This document shows, one piece after another, positions 48,758 through 59,967 of a stretch of 64,000 nt of DNA (position 1 is its first letter; each line of letters begins with the position of its first letter). The stretch covers positions 1-64,000 of the forward strand of contig JAFLDO010000003.1 of NCBI GenBank assembly GCA_017302455.1, given 5' to 3'. A program made the translations under genes and the position numbers. Below the pieces are notes generated by a model. It was not told the DNA's origin and did no database searches. It saw nothing but the letters and a program-made list of their open reading frames with translations. Origin of the DNA: Accumulibacter sp. GTDB taxonomy: Bacteria; Pseudomonadota; Gammaproteobacteria; Burkholderiales; Rhodocyclaceae.

Positions 48758-51700
48758 ACGTCTCCTCCTGGTCGATACGCAACCCGATTCCGGCGGTGTT
48801 GCTGTTCGTCATGCTCACCCTGTTCGGCGTGATGTCCTTCAAGGCCATGAAGATCCAGCAGTTCCCGGACGTCGACCTGCCAACGGTGACGGTCAGTGCC
48901 ACTCTGCCCGGCGCCGCGCCGGCGCAAATGGAAACCGAGGTGGCACGCAAGATCGAGAATTCCGTCGCCACCGTGCAGGGCGTCAAGCACATCTATACCA
49001 AGGTGCAGGATGGTACAGCGACCGTCACCGTCGAATTCCGTCTCGAGAAGCCGACACAGGAAGCGGTCGACGACGTTCGCGACGCCGTCTCCCGCATTCG
49101 CTCCGACCTCCCGGGCGACCTCAAGGATCCAGTGATTTCCCGAGTCAGTCTGGCCGGGGCGCCGATTCTCACTTACACCGTGGCAGCAAGCCGGATGGAC
49201 GACGAGGCTCTGTCGTGGTTCGTCGATAACACCGTCACCAAGACCCTTCTGAATGTCCGCGGTGTCGGCGCCGTAACCCGCGTCGGAGGCGTCAGCCGCG
49301 AGATCCGCATCGAGGTCGATCCGGCGCGTCTGCTCGCGCTGCGCGCGACGGCAGCCGATATCTCCCGCCAACTGCGACAGATTCAGCAGGAGGGTTCAGG
49401 CGGCCGCGCCGACGTCGGCGGCGCCGAACAGGCCGTGCGAACCATCGCTACCGTCCGCAGTGCCGAAGAGCTTGGCGCGATTGAAATCGCTCTCACGGAC
49501 GGTCGCCGGGTGCGCCTCAACCAACTGGCGACGGTGACCGATACGGTCGCCGAACAACGATCGGCGGCCTTGCTCAACGGCAAGCCGGTCGTCGGCTTCG
49601 AAATCGTGCGCGCCCGCGGTGCCGGCGAAGTCGATGTCGCCGACGGCGTGCGCCTCGCCCTGGCGACACTGCAGACCACGCATTCCGACATCGACATCAC
49701 CGAAGCCTTCAATTTCGTCGACCCGGTCGTCGAGAACTTCGAGGGATCGATGTGGCTGTTGATCGAAGGTGCCGTTCTTGCCGTCATCGTCGTCTGGCTT
49801 TTCCTGCGCGACTGGCGGGCCACCTTCGTTTCCGCGACGGCGCTGCCGCTGTCGATGATCCCGACCTTCGCGGCGATGCACCTGTTGGGTTTCACGCTCA
49901 ACGTCGTCACCCTGCTTTCGCTGTCGCTGGTGGTCGGCATTCTCGTGGACGACGCCATCGTCGAGATCGAGAACATCATGCGCCACCTGCGCATGGGCAA
50001 GACGCCCTATCAGGCGGCGATGGAAGCCGCCGACGAAATCGGCATGGCCGTCATCGCCACGACCTTCGCGCTGATCGCCGTCTTTCTGCCGACCGCCTTC
50101 ATGAGTGGCGTAGCCGGCAAGTTCTTCGTTCACTTCGGGTGGACGGCAGCGATTGCCGTCTTCTTCTCGCTGGTCGTCGCGCGCATGCTGACGCCAATGA
50201 TGGCCGCCTACCTCCTGCGCCCGCCGAGGAGTGAGCACGGCGAAGCGCGCTGGCTGGAAATCTACACCGGCTGGGCTGCCTGGTGCCTGCGGCACCGGCT
50301 GAAGACCGTACTCGCCACGGTCTGTTTCTTCTTCGGTTCCTTCGCGCTGGTGCCGCTCCTGTCGACCGGCTTCATCCCGCCGGACGACCTCTCGCAGACC
50401 CAGGTCTACCTCTCGCTGCAGCCGGGCAGCACCTTCAAGGAGACCTTCGCCGCCGCGGAAACGGCCCGCCGCGTCGTCGAAACCAACCCGCATGTCAAGT
50501 TGGTCTATACCGCCATCGGCGGCGGCGCCACCGGCAGCGATCCGTTTGCGCCGCGCGGCGCCGCCGAGGCGCGCAAGGCGACGCTGACCATCAATATGAC
50601 GCCGCGCGCGGAGCGTCGGGGCGTTCGGAAGCAGGATGTCGAGCGGCAGTTGCGCGAGGCCCTGGAGGTGTTGCCAGGCGTCCAGGTCAGGGTCGGCCTC
50701 GGTGGCTCGAGCGAGAAGTACGTGCTGGTGCTGGCCAGCGAGAACGGCCCGCTGCTCACCGAACATGCCCGCACCGTCGAACGCGAACTGCGCACCCTGC
50801 CGGGTATCGGCGCCATCACCAGCACCGCCAGCCTGGTCCGTCCGGAACTCGTCGTCCGCCCGGATTTTGCGGCCGCCGCCGATCTCGGCGTGACCTCGGC
50901 GGCGATCGCCGACGTGCTGCGCATCGCCACCGCCGGCGACTACGACCAGAGTCTGGCCAAGCTCAATCTGGCGCAGCGCCAGATCCCCATCGTCGTCAAG
51001 CTGCCGCAAGAAGCGCGTGAGGACTTGAGCCTGCTCGAACGTCTGACCGTGCCCGGCAAGAACGGCCCGGTGATGATAGGAGCCGTCGCCAGCCTGAACC
51101 TCTCCGGCGGACCGGCCGAGATCGACCGCTACGACCGCCTGCGCAACATCAACTTCGAGATCGAACTGAACCAGCAACCGCTCGGCGAAGTGGAGAAGCT
51201 GGCGCTCGCCCTGCCGAGCCTGAAGCACCTGCCTGCCGGCATCCTGCAGACGACGGTCGGTGACGCCGAAGCGATGGGCGAACTCTTCCAGAGCTTCGGT
51301 CTGGCGATGCTCACCGGCGTCCTCTGTATCTATATCGTGCTGGTGCTGCTGCTCAGGGATTTCGTGCAGCCGGCCACCATTCTGGCCGCGCTGATCCTCT
51401 CGGTGCCCGGCGCCTTCCTGGCGCTCTTCGTCACGCAGACCGCCGTGTCGATGCCGTCGATGATCGGCCTGATCATGCTGATGGGAATCGCCACCAAGAA
51501 CTCGATCCTGCTCATCGACTACGTCATCCTCGCCCGCCGCGAGCACGGGCTGGACCGCTGGAGCGCACTGCTCGACGCCTGCCGCAAGCGTGCCCGGCCG
51601 ATCGTCATGACGACCGTCGCGATGGGCGCCGGCATGCTGCCGATCGCCATCGGCCTGGGCACCGATCCGAGCTTCCGCGCACCGATGGCGATCGTCGTCA

Positions 51701-51816
51701 TCGGCGGGCTGATCACCTCGACCTTCCTCAGCCTGCTGGTCGTTCCGGTCGTCTTCACCTACGTCGACGACGCCATTCACCAACTCAAGAAGCTGCTGCC
51801 GGGACCGCACGCCTGA
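48754..51816 (+). CDS. RND efflux transporter permease (AcrB/MdtB-like, HAE1 type)
   Basis: 1020 residues. The N-terminal helix (IPAVLLFVMLTLFGVMSF) and QQFPDVDLPTVTVSATLPGA are family-typical. The proton relay is LVVGILVDDAIVEIENIM in helix 4. The second half repeats the design (LMGIATKNSILLIDYVILAR, KRARPIVMTTVAMGAGMLPI). The substrate is unknown; antibiotics, solvents or metabolites are all possible. It forms a two-gene operon with the adaptor and lacks a TolC-type gene. Confidence 0.95.
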   Translation: MNVSSWSIRNPIPAVLLFVMLTLFGVMSFKAMKIQQFPDVDLPTVTVSATLPGAAPAQMETEVARKIENSVATVQGVKHIYTKVQDGTATVTVEFRLEKPTQEAVDDVRDAVSRIRSDLPGDLKDPVISRVSLAGAPILTYTVAASRMDDEALSWFVDNTVTKTLLNVRGVGAVTRVGGVSREIRIEVDPARLLALRATAADISRQLRQIQQEGSGGRADVGGAEQAVRTIATVRSAEELGAIEIALTDGRRVRLNQLATVTDTVAEQRSAALLNGKPVVGFEIVRARGAGEVDVADGVRLALATLQTTHSDIDITEAFNFVDPVVENFEGSMWLLIEGAVLAVIVVWLFLRDWRATFVSATALPLSMIPTFAAMHLLGFTLNVVTLLSLSLVVGILVDDAIVEIENIMRHLRMGKTPYQAAMEAADEIGMAVIATTFALIAVFLPTAFMSGVAGKFFVHFGWTAAIAVFFSLVVARMLTPMMAAYLLRPPRSEHGEARWLEIYTGWAAWCLRHRLKTVLATVCFFFGSFALVPLLSTGFIPPDDLSQTQVYLSLQPGSTFKETFAAAETARRVVETNPHVKLVYTAIGGGATGSDPFAPRGAAEARKATLTINMTPRAERRGVRKQDVERQLREALEVLPGVQVRVGLGGSSEKYVLVLASENGPLLTEHARTVERELRTLPGIGAITSTASLVRPELVVRPDFAAAADLGVTSAAIADVLRIATAGDYDQSLAKLNLAQRQIPIVVKLPQEAREDLSLLERLTVPGKNGPVMIGAVASLNLSGGPAEIDRYDRLRNINFEIELNQQPLGEVEKLALALPSLKHLPAGILQTTVGDAEAMGELFQSFGLAMLTGVLCIYIVLVLLLRDFVQPATILAALILSVPGAFLALFVTQTAVSMPSMIGLIMLMGIATKNSILLIDYVILARREHGLDRWSALLDACRKRARPIVMTTVAMGAGMLPIAIGLGTDPSFRAPMAIVVIGGLITSTFLSLLVVPVVFTYVDDAIHQLKKLLPGPHA

Positions 51817-51966
51817 TCGAACGCCAGCCGGGTGATGGGCGTCCATTCACCTCACCGTCGCAGGTTCCGGCGAGATCGTTTCTCGCCCATGTCGCATGGT
51901 TCGCGAGCGGCATCCGGGTGGCTCGCATATTTCTTGGCACAAGTTCCCTTTCCGGGCCTGTAGGCA

Positions 51967-53438
<1,472 letters not shown>

Positions 53439-53458
53439 GCTGACTGCTCACAGAAGAA

Positions 53459-53486
53459 AGGCATCGCCCTGGCGGTGCCTTTTTTT
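53459..53486 (+). terminator. Rho-independent terminator of eno
   Basis: AGGCATCGC pairs with GCGGTGCCT around a short loop (about 53459-53480), followed by seven T residues (53480-53486). It starts 20 bases after the eno stop and also lies just beyond the 3' end of the convergent gene. Confidence 0.85.
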
Positions 53487-53498
53487 CGTCCCAGTCCA

Positions 53499-54638
53499 TC
53501 ACAAGCCCGCCTTGTCGAGCCGTCTGATGAAGGCGAGTTTGCGCGCGTGCACCTGACGTAGTGACGCGATGCGCAGCCGAAAGTCGCCGCCTCTGCTGCG
53601 CGCATCGAGGTCTCGCAGGTCGACCAGGTGCCGCAGGGCCTGATCGTAGCCCGCCGCCTGCGTGGTGGCGACGAGCGCGTCGATTTCGGCCCATAGCCTG
53701 GCCTCGCGGCCGACGAGACTGTCCAGATGTTTCTCCCTGGCGACTGCCTCCTCCCGCTCGCGCCGCATCTTCTCCTCGGCCCGCTTCTCGGTCTCGATGC
53801 GTCTCCTCTGCTGCGCGTGCGCCTTGGCAGCCGCGAGCAGTTGCCCGACTGTCCTGCCCGTGGTCACGGGCCCTGACCCAGCGGCGCCGCGCTGCTGGCG
53901 GAAGCGTTGCTGCAGCTCCGTGACAGCGACTTGCTCCGACTCGATGACGAGTCTCGTGAGCAGCTCGTCTTTTTCCGGGGCGGCAAGCGTGCCAACCCAG
54001 ACAAGAAACTCGTCGCGATCGAGCACAAGGTCCGAGAGCGGCGAACTCGCCTTGGCGGCGACATGCAGCAGATCATCGTCAATGCGCAGGAACTCGGCCA
54101 GACTGACCAGCGAGGCACTGAGCTGGCCAAGGCCCGGCGGCACCGGCGGTTCCGGTTCCTTGTGGTCGATCTCGCCCGCTTGCACCCGCAGCAGCCAGCC
54201 GAGGTAGAGCGCCCGCAGATCGCCGCGCGCCAGCTCGGCCCGTACGGAGATCAGCGACGAAAGCCGGCCCTCGCCTTCCACCCATTCGCCACCCTCCTCT
54301 TCGTCGGAGGCGAACGAGAGGATGAGCTTGCCGGATTTCACATTGACGAAAGCGCTGTCGCTGCCGAAGTATGTCAGGGCGCTCGCCGGATTCAGCAGGC
54401 GCGGCGGCAGGCGCAGTTTCAGGCGGTGCGAGCCCCAGTTGGCGAGGTAGAGGAAGGCGTCGAAGTAGCGCTCCATCCACACGTCCGGCTGACCTTTGAA
54501 GTCGCCCCAGGAGTACTCGTTGACAAAACTCGTCGGCGTGATGCGCGCCCGTGTCGAGATCGAGCGCAACTCGCTCATTTCGGCAGCGGTGAGCGGCCGG
54601 TCGATGGCCTGGAATTCGTAGTATTGGTACTCGCTCAT
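53499..54638 (-). CDS. Conserved hypothetical protein with C-terminal coiled coil
   Basis: 379 residues starting SEYQYYEFQAIDRPLTAAEM. The N-terminal 240 residues are a mixed globular region (SSFVNEYSWGDFKG-like TSFVNEYSWGDFKGQPDVW, RYFDAFLYLANWG, KLILSFASDEEEGGEW). The C-terminus has a long basic/acidic coiled coil (RRRIETEKRAEEKMRRERE). Residues about 150-170 contain a Pro/Glu linker. I recall similar stand-alone proteins in many bacteria without a known role and cannot assign function. It is convergent with eno. Confidence 0.8.
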   Translation of the reverse strand: MSEYQYYEFQAIDRPLTAAEMSELRSISTRARITPTSFVNEYSWGDFKGQPDVWMERYFDAFLYLANWGSHRLKLRLPPRLLNPASALTYFGSDSAFVNVKSGKLILSFASDEEEGGEWVEGEGRLSSLISVRAELARGDLRALYLGWLLRVQAGEIDHKEPEPPVPPGLGQLSASLVSLAEFLRIDDDLLHVAAKASSPLSDLVLDRDEFLVWVGTLAAPEKDELLTRLVIESEQVAVTELQQRFRQQRGAAGSGPVTTGRTVGQLLAAAKAHAQQRRRIETEKRAEEKMRREREEAVAREKHLDSLVGREARLWAEIDALVATTQAAGYDQALRHLVDLRDLDARSRGGDFRLRIASLRQVHARKLAFIRRLDKAGL

Positions 54639-54808
54639 GGGCTTGGACTGGCGATGAGGAATGGGCAAACCACAGCGTCTGAAGTATAGACAGCCCGGAA
54701 GAACCTGGTCAATCGCGCCGGCCAGAAAGTCGTCAGCAGCCCCGGCGACGGTTTGCGCGGTGGCTGACGATGAGCAGCGGCGCCTTGTCGAGCGCCGGGG
54801 CGTGCGCG

Positions 54809-56107
54809 CTAATCCCCCAGATCGCCGAGCTTGATCGGCTTCGAGCGCGGACCGATATGGCGCGGCAGCAGCAGCGACAGCAGACCGGCGACGAAAACGA
54901 AGGCCGACGACGCCCACAGGCAGGCGACTAGGCCGTTGCTCGGCCCGCTCTGCAACCCCCACTGATAGAGAGCGCCCGAGAGCACCGTGCCGGCCAGGCG
55001 ACCGGCGGCGTTGGCCATGTAGTAGAAGCCGACGTTCATCGCCACCTTGTCGCTATCGGTGTAGGCCAGGATCAGGTACGAGTGCACCGCCGAATTCAGC
55101 GCAAACACCGCGCCGAAAATGATGAGTCCGGCGACGACGACGGTGCTCGGTGCCACCCCGGCAGTGAGTCCGAGGGCAATGCTGGCCGGCAGCGCGGCAA
55201 GGACGAACGCCAGGATCGTCGCCGTCCGCCCGTCCGGTTCGTGCTGCCCCTCGACGCGGCTGCGCAACAGGCCGGGAGTCGCCGCCTGGACGATCCCATA
55301 GCCGATGACCCACACCGCGAGAAAGCCGCCGGACTGCCAGAAAGTCCAGCCGAGGACGCTCGACAGGAACACCGGCAGCCCGACGACGAACCACACGTCA
55401 CGCGCCCCGAAGAGGAAGATGCGCGCCGCGGCCAGCTTGTTGACCGCGCCGTTGCGGGAGAACATCTGCCCGAACTTCGCTTTCTTGTTGGCCAGACCGA
55501 GGCCTCCCCGCATCAGGAAAGCGGCAAGGACCAGGGTGCTCGCGACCAGCGCGACGAGCAGTTTCAGCGCCGTCTGGAAGTCGAGCAAAGTCAGCAACAG
55601 GCCACCCAGGAAGAAGCCGACTCCCTTCAGCGCGTTCTTGGACCCGGTGAGGATCGAGACCCAACGATAAAGCGTCGCCGACGAATCCTCGGGAACGATC
55701 AGCTTGACGGCGCTCTTCGAACTCATCTTGGTCATGTCCTTGGCGATCCCGCTCAAGGCCTGCGAAGCCATCACCCAGGCGACGACGAGCCAGCCCTGAG
55801 GTGCGAAGGCGAGCATCGACAGCGCCACCAACTGCGTGCCGAGGCCGATGAACAGCGTCGTCTTGAGCCCGAAGCGGGCACCGATGTAACCGCCGAAGAG
55901 ATTGGTGACGATGCCGAAGACTTCATAGAAGATGAACAGCGAAGCGACGGCCAACGGGGTGTAACCAAGGTTGTAGAAATAGAACAGCACCAGCATGCGC
56001 GTGGCGCCGTCGGTCACCGTGTCGGCCCAGTAGGCGCCGGTCACCAGCACGTAGTTGCGCAAGCCGGCGCGCGCAGCGTCGCTCCTGGGCGGGGATGGAT
56101 CGCTCAT
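54809..56107 (-). CDS. arsJ: Organoarsenical efflux MFS transporter ArsJ
   Basis: 432 residues with about 12 membrane helices. The ArsJ pattern is seen in RNYVLVTGAYWADTVTDGAT, MLVLFYFYNLGYTPLAVASL, FGGYIGARFGLKTTLF and DMTKMSSKSAVKLIVPEDSS. ArsJ exports 1-arseno-3-phosphoglycerate made by the partner GAPDH. It lies 86 bases downstream of that gene, in the same direction. Confidence 0.93.
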   Translation of the reverse strand: MSDPSPPRSDAARAGLRNYVLVTGAYWADTVTDGATRMLVLFYFYNLGYTPLAVASLFIFYEVFGIVTNLFGGYIGARFGLKTTLFIGLGTQLVALSMLAFAPQGWLVVAWVMASQALSGIAKDMTKMSSKSAVKLIVPEDSSATLYRWVSILTGSKNALKGVGFFLGGLLLTLLDFQTALKLLVALVASTLVLAAFLMRGGLGLANKKAKFGQMFSRNGAVNKLAAARIFLFGARDVWFVVGLPVFLSSVLGWTFWQSGGFLAVWVIGYGIVQAATPGLLRSRVEGQHEPDGRTATILAFVLAALPASIALGLTAGVAPSTVVVAGLIIFGAVFALNSAVHSYLILAYTDSDKVAMNVGFYYMANAAGRLAGTVLSGALYQWGLQSGPSNGLVACLWASSAFVFVAGLLSLLLPRHIGPRSKPIKLGDLGD

Positions 56108-56193
56108 CGTTTTCCTCCTGTGGGGTGCGGGTAGGCCCTGCCGTCATCCGCGTCGCGGCGTGACGGCGCCGGCAGCGATGTCGGGAAGCGCGC

Positions 56194-57204
56194 CTACATC
56201 GACAAGGCAAGCTTGCGCGCGAGTTCGACGTAACGATTGGCGTAACCCCATTCGTTGTCGTACCAGGCGTAAATCTTGACCATGGTGCCGTTGATCACCA
56301 GCGTGTGCGCGGCGTCAACGATCGACGAACGCGGATCACCGGCGTAGTCCATCGACACCAGCGGCCGCTCCTCGTAGCCCAGGATGCCTTTCAGAGCGCC
56401 TTCGGCAGCCGCCTTGAGGAGGCCGTTGACCTCCTCGACGCTGGTCGGGCGCCGCATCTCGAAGACGCAGTCTGTAATCGAGGCATTGAGCAGCGGCACG
56501 CGCACCGCGTGGCCGTCGAGTTTGCCCTTCAGTTCCGGGAATATCAGCGCGATCGCCGTCGCCGAACCGGTCGTCGTCGGCACCAGCGACAGGCTCGAGG
56601 CGCGCGCGCGACGCAGGTCCTTGTGCATCTGGTCGTGTACGCTCTGCGTGTTGGTCGAACTGTGGATCGTCGTGATCATGCCATGCGAGATGCCGATTGC
56701 CTCATGCACGACCTTGACCACCGGCGCCAGGCAGTTGGTGGTGCACGAGGCCGCCGTGACGATGTGGTCACGCGCCGGGTCGTAGAGCTGGTCATTGACG
56801 CCCATGACGATGTTCAGCGTATCGCCGCCCTTGACCGGCGCGGCAACGATCACCTTCTTCACCCCCGCCGCCAAGTAGGGCGTCAGCTCCTCGACCGTCC
56901 GCCACTTGCCACTGGCTTCGAGGACGATGTCCACTCCGGCCTCGCGCCACGGTCCGCCGGCGACATCTTTGGCGCTGCTATAGCCGATCGATTCGCCGTC
57001 GATCACCATCCGCCCATTGCTGACGCTTACCTCGTGCTGCCAGCGGCGTTGCACCGAATCGAACTCGAGCAGGTGCGCCGCGGAGTCGACCGGGCCGTTC
57101 GCCTCATTGATGTGCACGAACTCCAGTTCCGGGGTGTTCCACGCTGCGCGCAGCGCCAGCCTGCCGATACGACCGAAACCGTTGATACCAACCCTGACAG
57201 TCAT
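56194..57204 (-). CDS. ArsJ-associated glyceraldehyde-3-phosphate dehydrogenase
   Basis: 336 residues. The NAD site [18 protein letters not shown] and the catalytic Cys154 in [16 protein letters not shown] are intact, and [13 protein letters not shown] closes the protein. Located beside arsJ, it should form 1-arseno-3-phosphoglycerate from glyceraldehyde-3-phosphate and arsenate, detoxifying arsenate with the exporter. A purely glycolytic role is less likely given the context. It is divergent from arsR over 256 bases. Confidence 0.92.
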   Translation of the reverse strand: MTVRVGINGFGRIGRLALRAAWNTPELEFVHINEANGPVDSAAHLLEFDSVQRRWQHEVSVSNGRMVIDGESIGYSSAKDVAGGPWREAGVDIVLEASGKWRTVEELTPYLAAGVKKVIVAAPVKGGDTLNIVMGVNDQLYDPARDHIVTAASCTTNCLAPVVKVVHEAIGISHGMITTIHSSTNTQSVHDQMHKDLRRARASSLSLVPTTTGSATAIALIFPELKGKLDGHAVRVPLLNASITDCVFEMRRPTSVEEVNGLLKAAAEGALKGILGYEERPLVSMDYAGDPRSSIVDAAHTLVINGTMVKIYAWYDNEWGYANRYVELARKLALSM

Positions 57205-57284
57205 TTCCCGTTCCTCCGAATGGTAAGTGAGGCTCGGCTGGACAGCCAGCGAGCCGAAGACAGAACGTCACACGCGACGTCTCT

Positions 57285-57314
57285 TTGCGAAACATTTTTA
57301 TATTGCTAGAATAT
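57285..57314 (+). promoter_or_regulatory. arsR promoter with candidate ArsR operator
   Basis: TTGCGA (57285-57290) and TAGAAT (57307-57312), 16 bases apart, form a promoter. It overlaps ATATT-GCTAG-AATAT (57300-57314), a dyad in an otherwise GC-rich region. ArsR repressors bind such AT-rich dyads over the promoter; binding here is inferred. Confidence 0.5.
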
Positions 57315-57460
57315 TAGAAGTATGTAAACCCCGGCTCACTGGCCCGGACACGACGACAAGCCAGACGATGCGGCTGTATGACCCGATATGGGGAAATCGA
57401 ATGCGAAAGGCTGGCCAAAACGCTTTGCGACTTGGACAAGACTTCGGTATCGTTGGCGAG

Positions 57461-57775
57461 ATGACCAATTCCGATGCCGTCACCGCGCTGGCCGCGCTGG
57501 CGCAAGACAGCCGCCTCGCCATCTTCCGCCTGCTCGTACAGAATGCCCCTGCCGGCCTGACGGTCGGGGTAATTGCCGAGCAACTCGAGTTGCCCGCGCC
57601 AACGCTGTCCTTCCACCTGAAGACCTTGACCCACGCCGGCCTGATCAGCACGGTACAGGAGGGACGTTTCGTCCGCTGCCGCGCCGAGATGGGCAGGATC
57701 GATGGGCTGATCGGGTTTCTGACCGACAATTGCTGTGGCGGGCATCCGGAAGTCTGCCGGCCAGGGGTGCAGTAG
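57461..57775 (+). CDS. arsR: Arsenic-responsive repressor ArsR
   Basis: 104 residues. The HTH is in VIAEQLELPAPTLSFHLKTL with THAGLI and the wing EGRFVRCRAEM. There is no ELCVCDL metal motif in the helix. Instead Cys91, Cys92 and Cys99 sit at the C-terminus (NCCGGHPEVC), as in the Acidithiobacillus-type ArsR, where a C-terminal Cys trio binds As(III). An ATG at 57401 would add 20 residues and cannot be excluded. It is followed directly by acr3. Confidence 0.92.
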   Translation: MTNSDAVTALAALAQDSRLAIFRLLVQNAPAGLTVGVIAEQLELPAPTLSFHLKTLTHAGLISTVQEGRFVRCRAEMGRIDGLIGFLTDNCCGGHPEVCRPGVQ

Positions 57776-58834
57776 ATGAGCGCTGTCACCCGGAAGCTGT
57801 CTTTCCCCGACCGGTATCTGACGGTCTGGATTTTCGCCGCCATGGCGCTCGGCGTCGGCCTGGGCTTCTACGTTCCGGGCATCGAGGATCGGATCAATTC
57901 CTTCCAGGTCGGAACGACCAACATTCCGATCGCGCTGGGCCTGATCCTGATGATGTACCCACCCTTCGCCAAGGTCCGTTACGAGGAACTGCCCGATGTC
58001 TTCGTCGACAGGAAAGTCCTTGGCCTGTCGCTGATTCAGAACTGGATCGTCGGGCCGATCCTGATGTTCGCGCTGGCGATCATCTTCCTGCCCGACAAAC
58101 CCGAGTACATGGTCGGCTTGATCATGATCGGCCTCGCCCGCTGCATCGCCATGGTGATCGTCTGGAACGAGATTGCCAAGGGGTCGACCGAGTACGCCGC
58201 CGGCCTCGTTGCCTTCAACTCGATCTTCCAGGTGCTGTTCTACAGCGTCTACGCGTGGCTCTTCGTGACGGTCCTGCCGCCACTCTTCGGTCTCTCGGGC
58301 TCGGTGGTCGATGTCTCGATTGGGCAGATTGCCGAGAGCGTCCTGATCTACCTGGGAATTCCCTGCGTCGCCGGCGTGCTGACGCGGGTGATCATGCTGC
58401 GCTTTGTCTCGAAGGAGTGGTATCACCAGCGATTCGTACCGAAGATCAGCCCGATCACCCTCGTCGCCCTGCTGTTCACCATCGTCGTCATGTTCAGCCT
58501 CAAGGGCAAGCTGATCGTCACCATCCCGATGGACGTGATGCGCATCGCCATCCCGCTGCTGATCTACTTCGTGCTGATGTTCCTGATTTCGTTCTACATG
58601 AGTAAGAAGGTGGGCGCCGGATACGGGAAATGCGCCACCCTCTCGTTCACCGCGGCGAGCAACAACTTCGAACTGGCCATTGCCGTCGCCGTCGCCGTCT
58701 ATGGCATCAATTCCGGTGCCGCCTTCGCCGCCGTCATCGGTCCGCTGGTGGAAGTGCCGGCGATGATCGGCCTGGTGAGTGTGTCGCTGTGGTTCCAGAA
58801 GCGGTATTTCGCGTCGGAAGGCAGCAGAGCGTGA
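57776..58834 (+). CDS. acr3: Arsenite efflux transporter Acr3
   Basis: 352 residues of the BART superfamily, about 10 membrane helices. The motif with the essential Cys is [15 protein letters not shown], followed by [20 protein letters not shown] and the [20 protein letters not shown] block. It exports As(OH)3. The ATG immediately follows the arsR stop, so repressor and pump are one operon. Confidence 0.95.
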   Translation: MSAVTRKLSFPDRYLTVWIFAAMALGVGLGFYVPGIEDRINSFQVGTTNIPIALGLILMMYPPFAKVRYEELPDVFVDRKVLGLSLIQNWIVGPILMFALAIIFLPDKPEYMVGLIMIGLARCIAMVIVWNEIAKGSTEYAAGLVAFNSIFQVLFYSVYAWLFVTVLPPLFGLSGSVVDVSIGQIAESVLIYLGIPCVAGVLTRVIMLRFVSKEWYHQRFVPKISPITLVALLFTIVVMFSLKGKLIVTIPMDVMRIAIPLLIYFVLMFLISFYMSKKVGAGYGKCATLSFTAASNNFELAIAVAVAVYGINSGAAFAAVIGPLVEVPAMIGLVSVSLWFQKRYFASEGSRA

Positions 58835-58965
58835 GCGTGTTTACATCGTGGTCCGGGTGGCTGCCGCCCAGAAGCTGACAAGCACCTGGGACGCTCATGA
58901 TCTTCTCGGCGCCTGACCACGCACAGGTAGCGGCGACCACGTCGGGTTGATGGACTGTTCAGTGC

Positions 58966-59002
58966 CGATGATCGGGGTTTCTTGGTAGTACCCCGATCAT
59001 CG
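58966..59002. terminator. Hairpin between convergent acr3 and PEP-CTERM genes
   Basis: CGATGATCGGGG and its perfect complement are separated by 13 bases. The T-rich loop and position between two convergent genes fit a bidirectional terminator. Confidence 0.6.
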
Positions 59003-59019
59003 ATGAACGCGGTGAGCGC

Positions 59020-59628
59020 TCAGCGGTCAGCTCGCTTGCCCACGCGAACGAGCAGGAGTGACAAGGCGAGCGCCGCCAACGCGCTCGTAGCTGGTTCCGG
59101 AATGGCGCGTGTTCCTGAGAATCGGAGGATTGGCTGCGCACCGGAAATGGTCGATGAAACGACTTCCCTCTCGTATTCGCCGGCATCGGCAAAAGAGAAG
59201 TAGTAGCGTCCCAGGTTGGTCGCGCCAGCGTCTCTGGTGAAGTTGACGTCCAGCCCGACAATGTTGCGGAAACCGAAGAAGTAGTCTTCACCTGCCCGAA
59301 GATCCAGGGCGGCGAACGACCAGGTTGCGAACGGCTCGCCGGTCAGGCTGGTCGAGGCGGCACGCAGCAAGTGACCGCCGTTCACTGGTGCCTGGTCCCA
59401 GATTTCCATCGTTACCGTGCGGCCGTCGGTCGACGCAAAACGGGTCTGGACTTCCAACAACGAGTACGATTCCGTCGGCGAATACAACCATCCGGCTTCC
59501 GCCGCTGACCACGTGGTTGCGGCGGGCGAAGCTCCGCCATTTATCGAGTCGACTGGCGTCGGTGCCGCTGCGACAGTACCGCAGGCAACCATCATCGCTG
59601 CAACAACGCATTTGTGCGCAAACTTCAT
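59020..59628 (-). CDS. PEP-CTERM sorted extracellular protein
   Basis: 202 residues. A signal peptide (KFAHKCVVAAMMVACGTVAAA) is followed by a beta-rich body of about 150 residues (TTWSAAEAGWLYSPTESYSL, DYFFGFRNIVGLDVNF, RYYFSFADAGEYE) and the sorting signal AIPEPATSALAALALSLLLV with RVGKR at the end. The protein is anchored then cleaved by an exosortase and may be secreted to the matrix. The body is not a domain I can name. A sigma-54-type promoter lies upstream, typical of this protein class. Confidence 0.88.
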   Translation of the reverse strand: MKFAHKCVVAAMMVACGTVAAAPTPVDSINGGASPAATTWSAAEAGWLYSPTESYSLLEVQTRFASTDGRTVTMEIWDQAPVNGGHLLRAASTSLTGEPFATWSFAALDLRAGEDYFFGFRNIVGLDVNFTRDAGATNLGRYYFSFADAGEYEREVVSSTISGAQPILRFSGTRAIPEPATSALAALALSLLLVRVGKRADR

Positions 59629-59682
59629 GACGAACCCCCCTTGTGGACCTGGTGTGCAGACAACTGCGGGACGAGGCATGAA

Positions 59683-59698
59683 AGCAGGATACATGCCA
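59683..59698 (-). promoter_or_regulatory. Sigma-54 (-24/-12) promoter of the PEP-CTERM gene
   Basis: Read on the minus strand, TGGCATG-TATC-CTGCT matches TGGCACG-N4-TTGCW at all but two positions, with exact GG to GC spacing. It lies 55 bases upstream of the start codon. Confidence 0.7.
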
Positions 59699-59750
59699 TA
59701 CATACAACCCATTGATTCACGGGCAACCCAAGGATGGCCGAGGGCATCGC

Positions 59751-59767
59751 TGTAAAGAAACCCGACA
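59751..59767 (-). promoter_or_regulatory. Upstream activator-like site TGTCGG-N5-TTTACA
   Basis: TGTCGGGTTTCTTTACA on the minus strand, 53 bases upstream of the -24 element, has half-dyad symmetry (TGT...ACA). The position suits a sigma-54 activator such as PrsR, which controls PEP-CTERM genes in related bacteria; the identity of the binder is inferred. Confidence 0.5.
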
Positions 59768-59967
59768 GGGAAAACGCCACGGCCGGCGTTACCGAAGCGA
59801 TCCATTGCCGCCGCTGAGACCCCGCCATGCGGCGATATGCCAGACCAGACCGCATGCGATTGCGCAGGGATGACGATATACTTCATCGACACGTTTCGGG
59901 CGGACTGCGCCTGACACTGGCACAGCAGGGATAGGGATAGCCGCCAATCGGTGCAGAGAGAATCGCG

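Noticed and set aside
49396..51846. 816-codon minus-strand open frame
   Set aside because: It is antisense to the RND pump gene, low in hydrophobic residues, full of His, Gln, Asp and Gly, and has no motif. It is a GC shadow.
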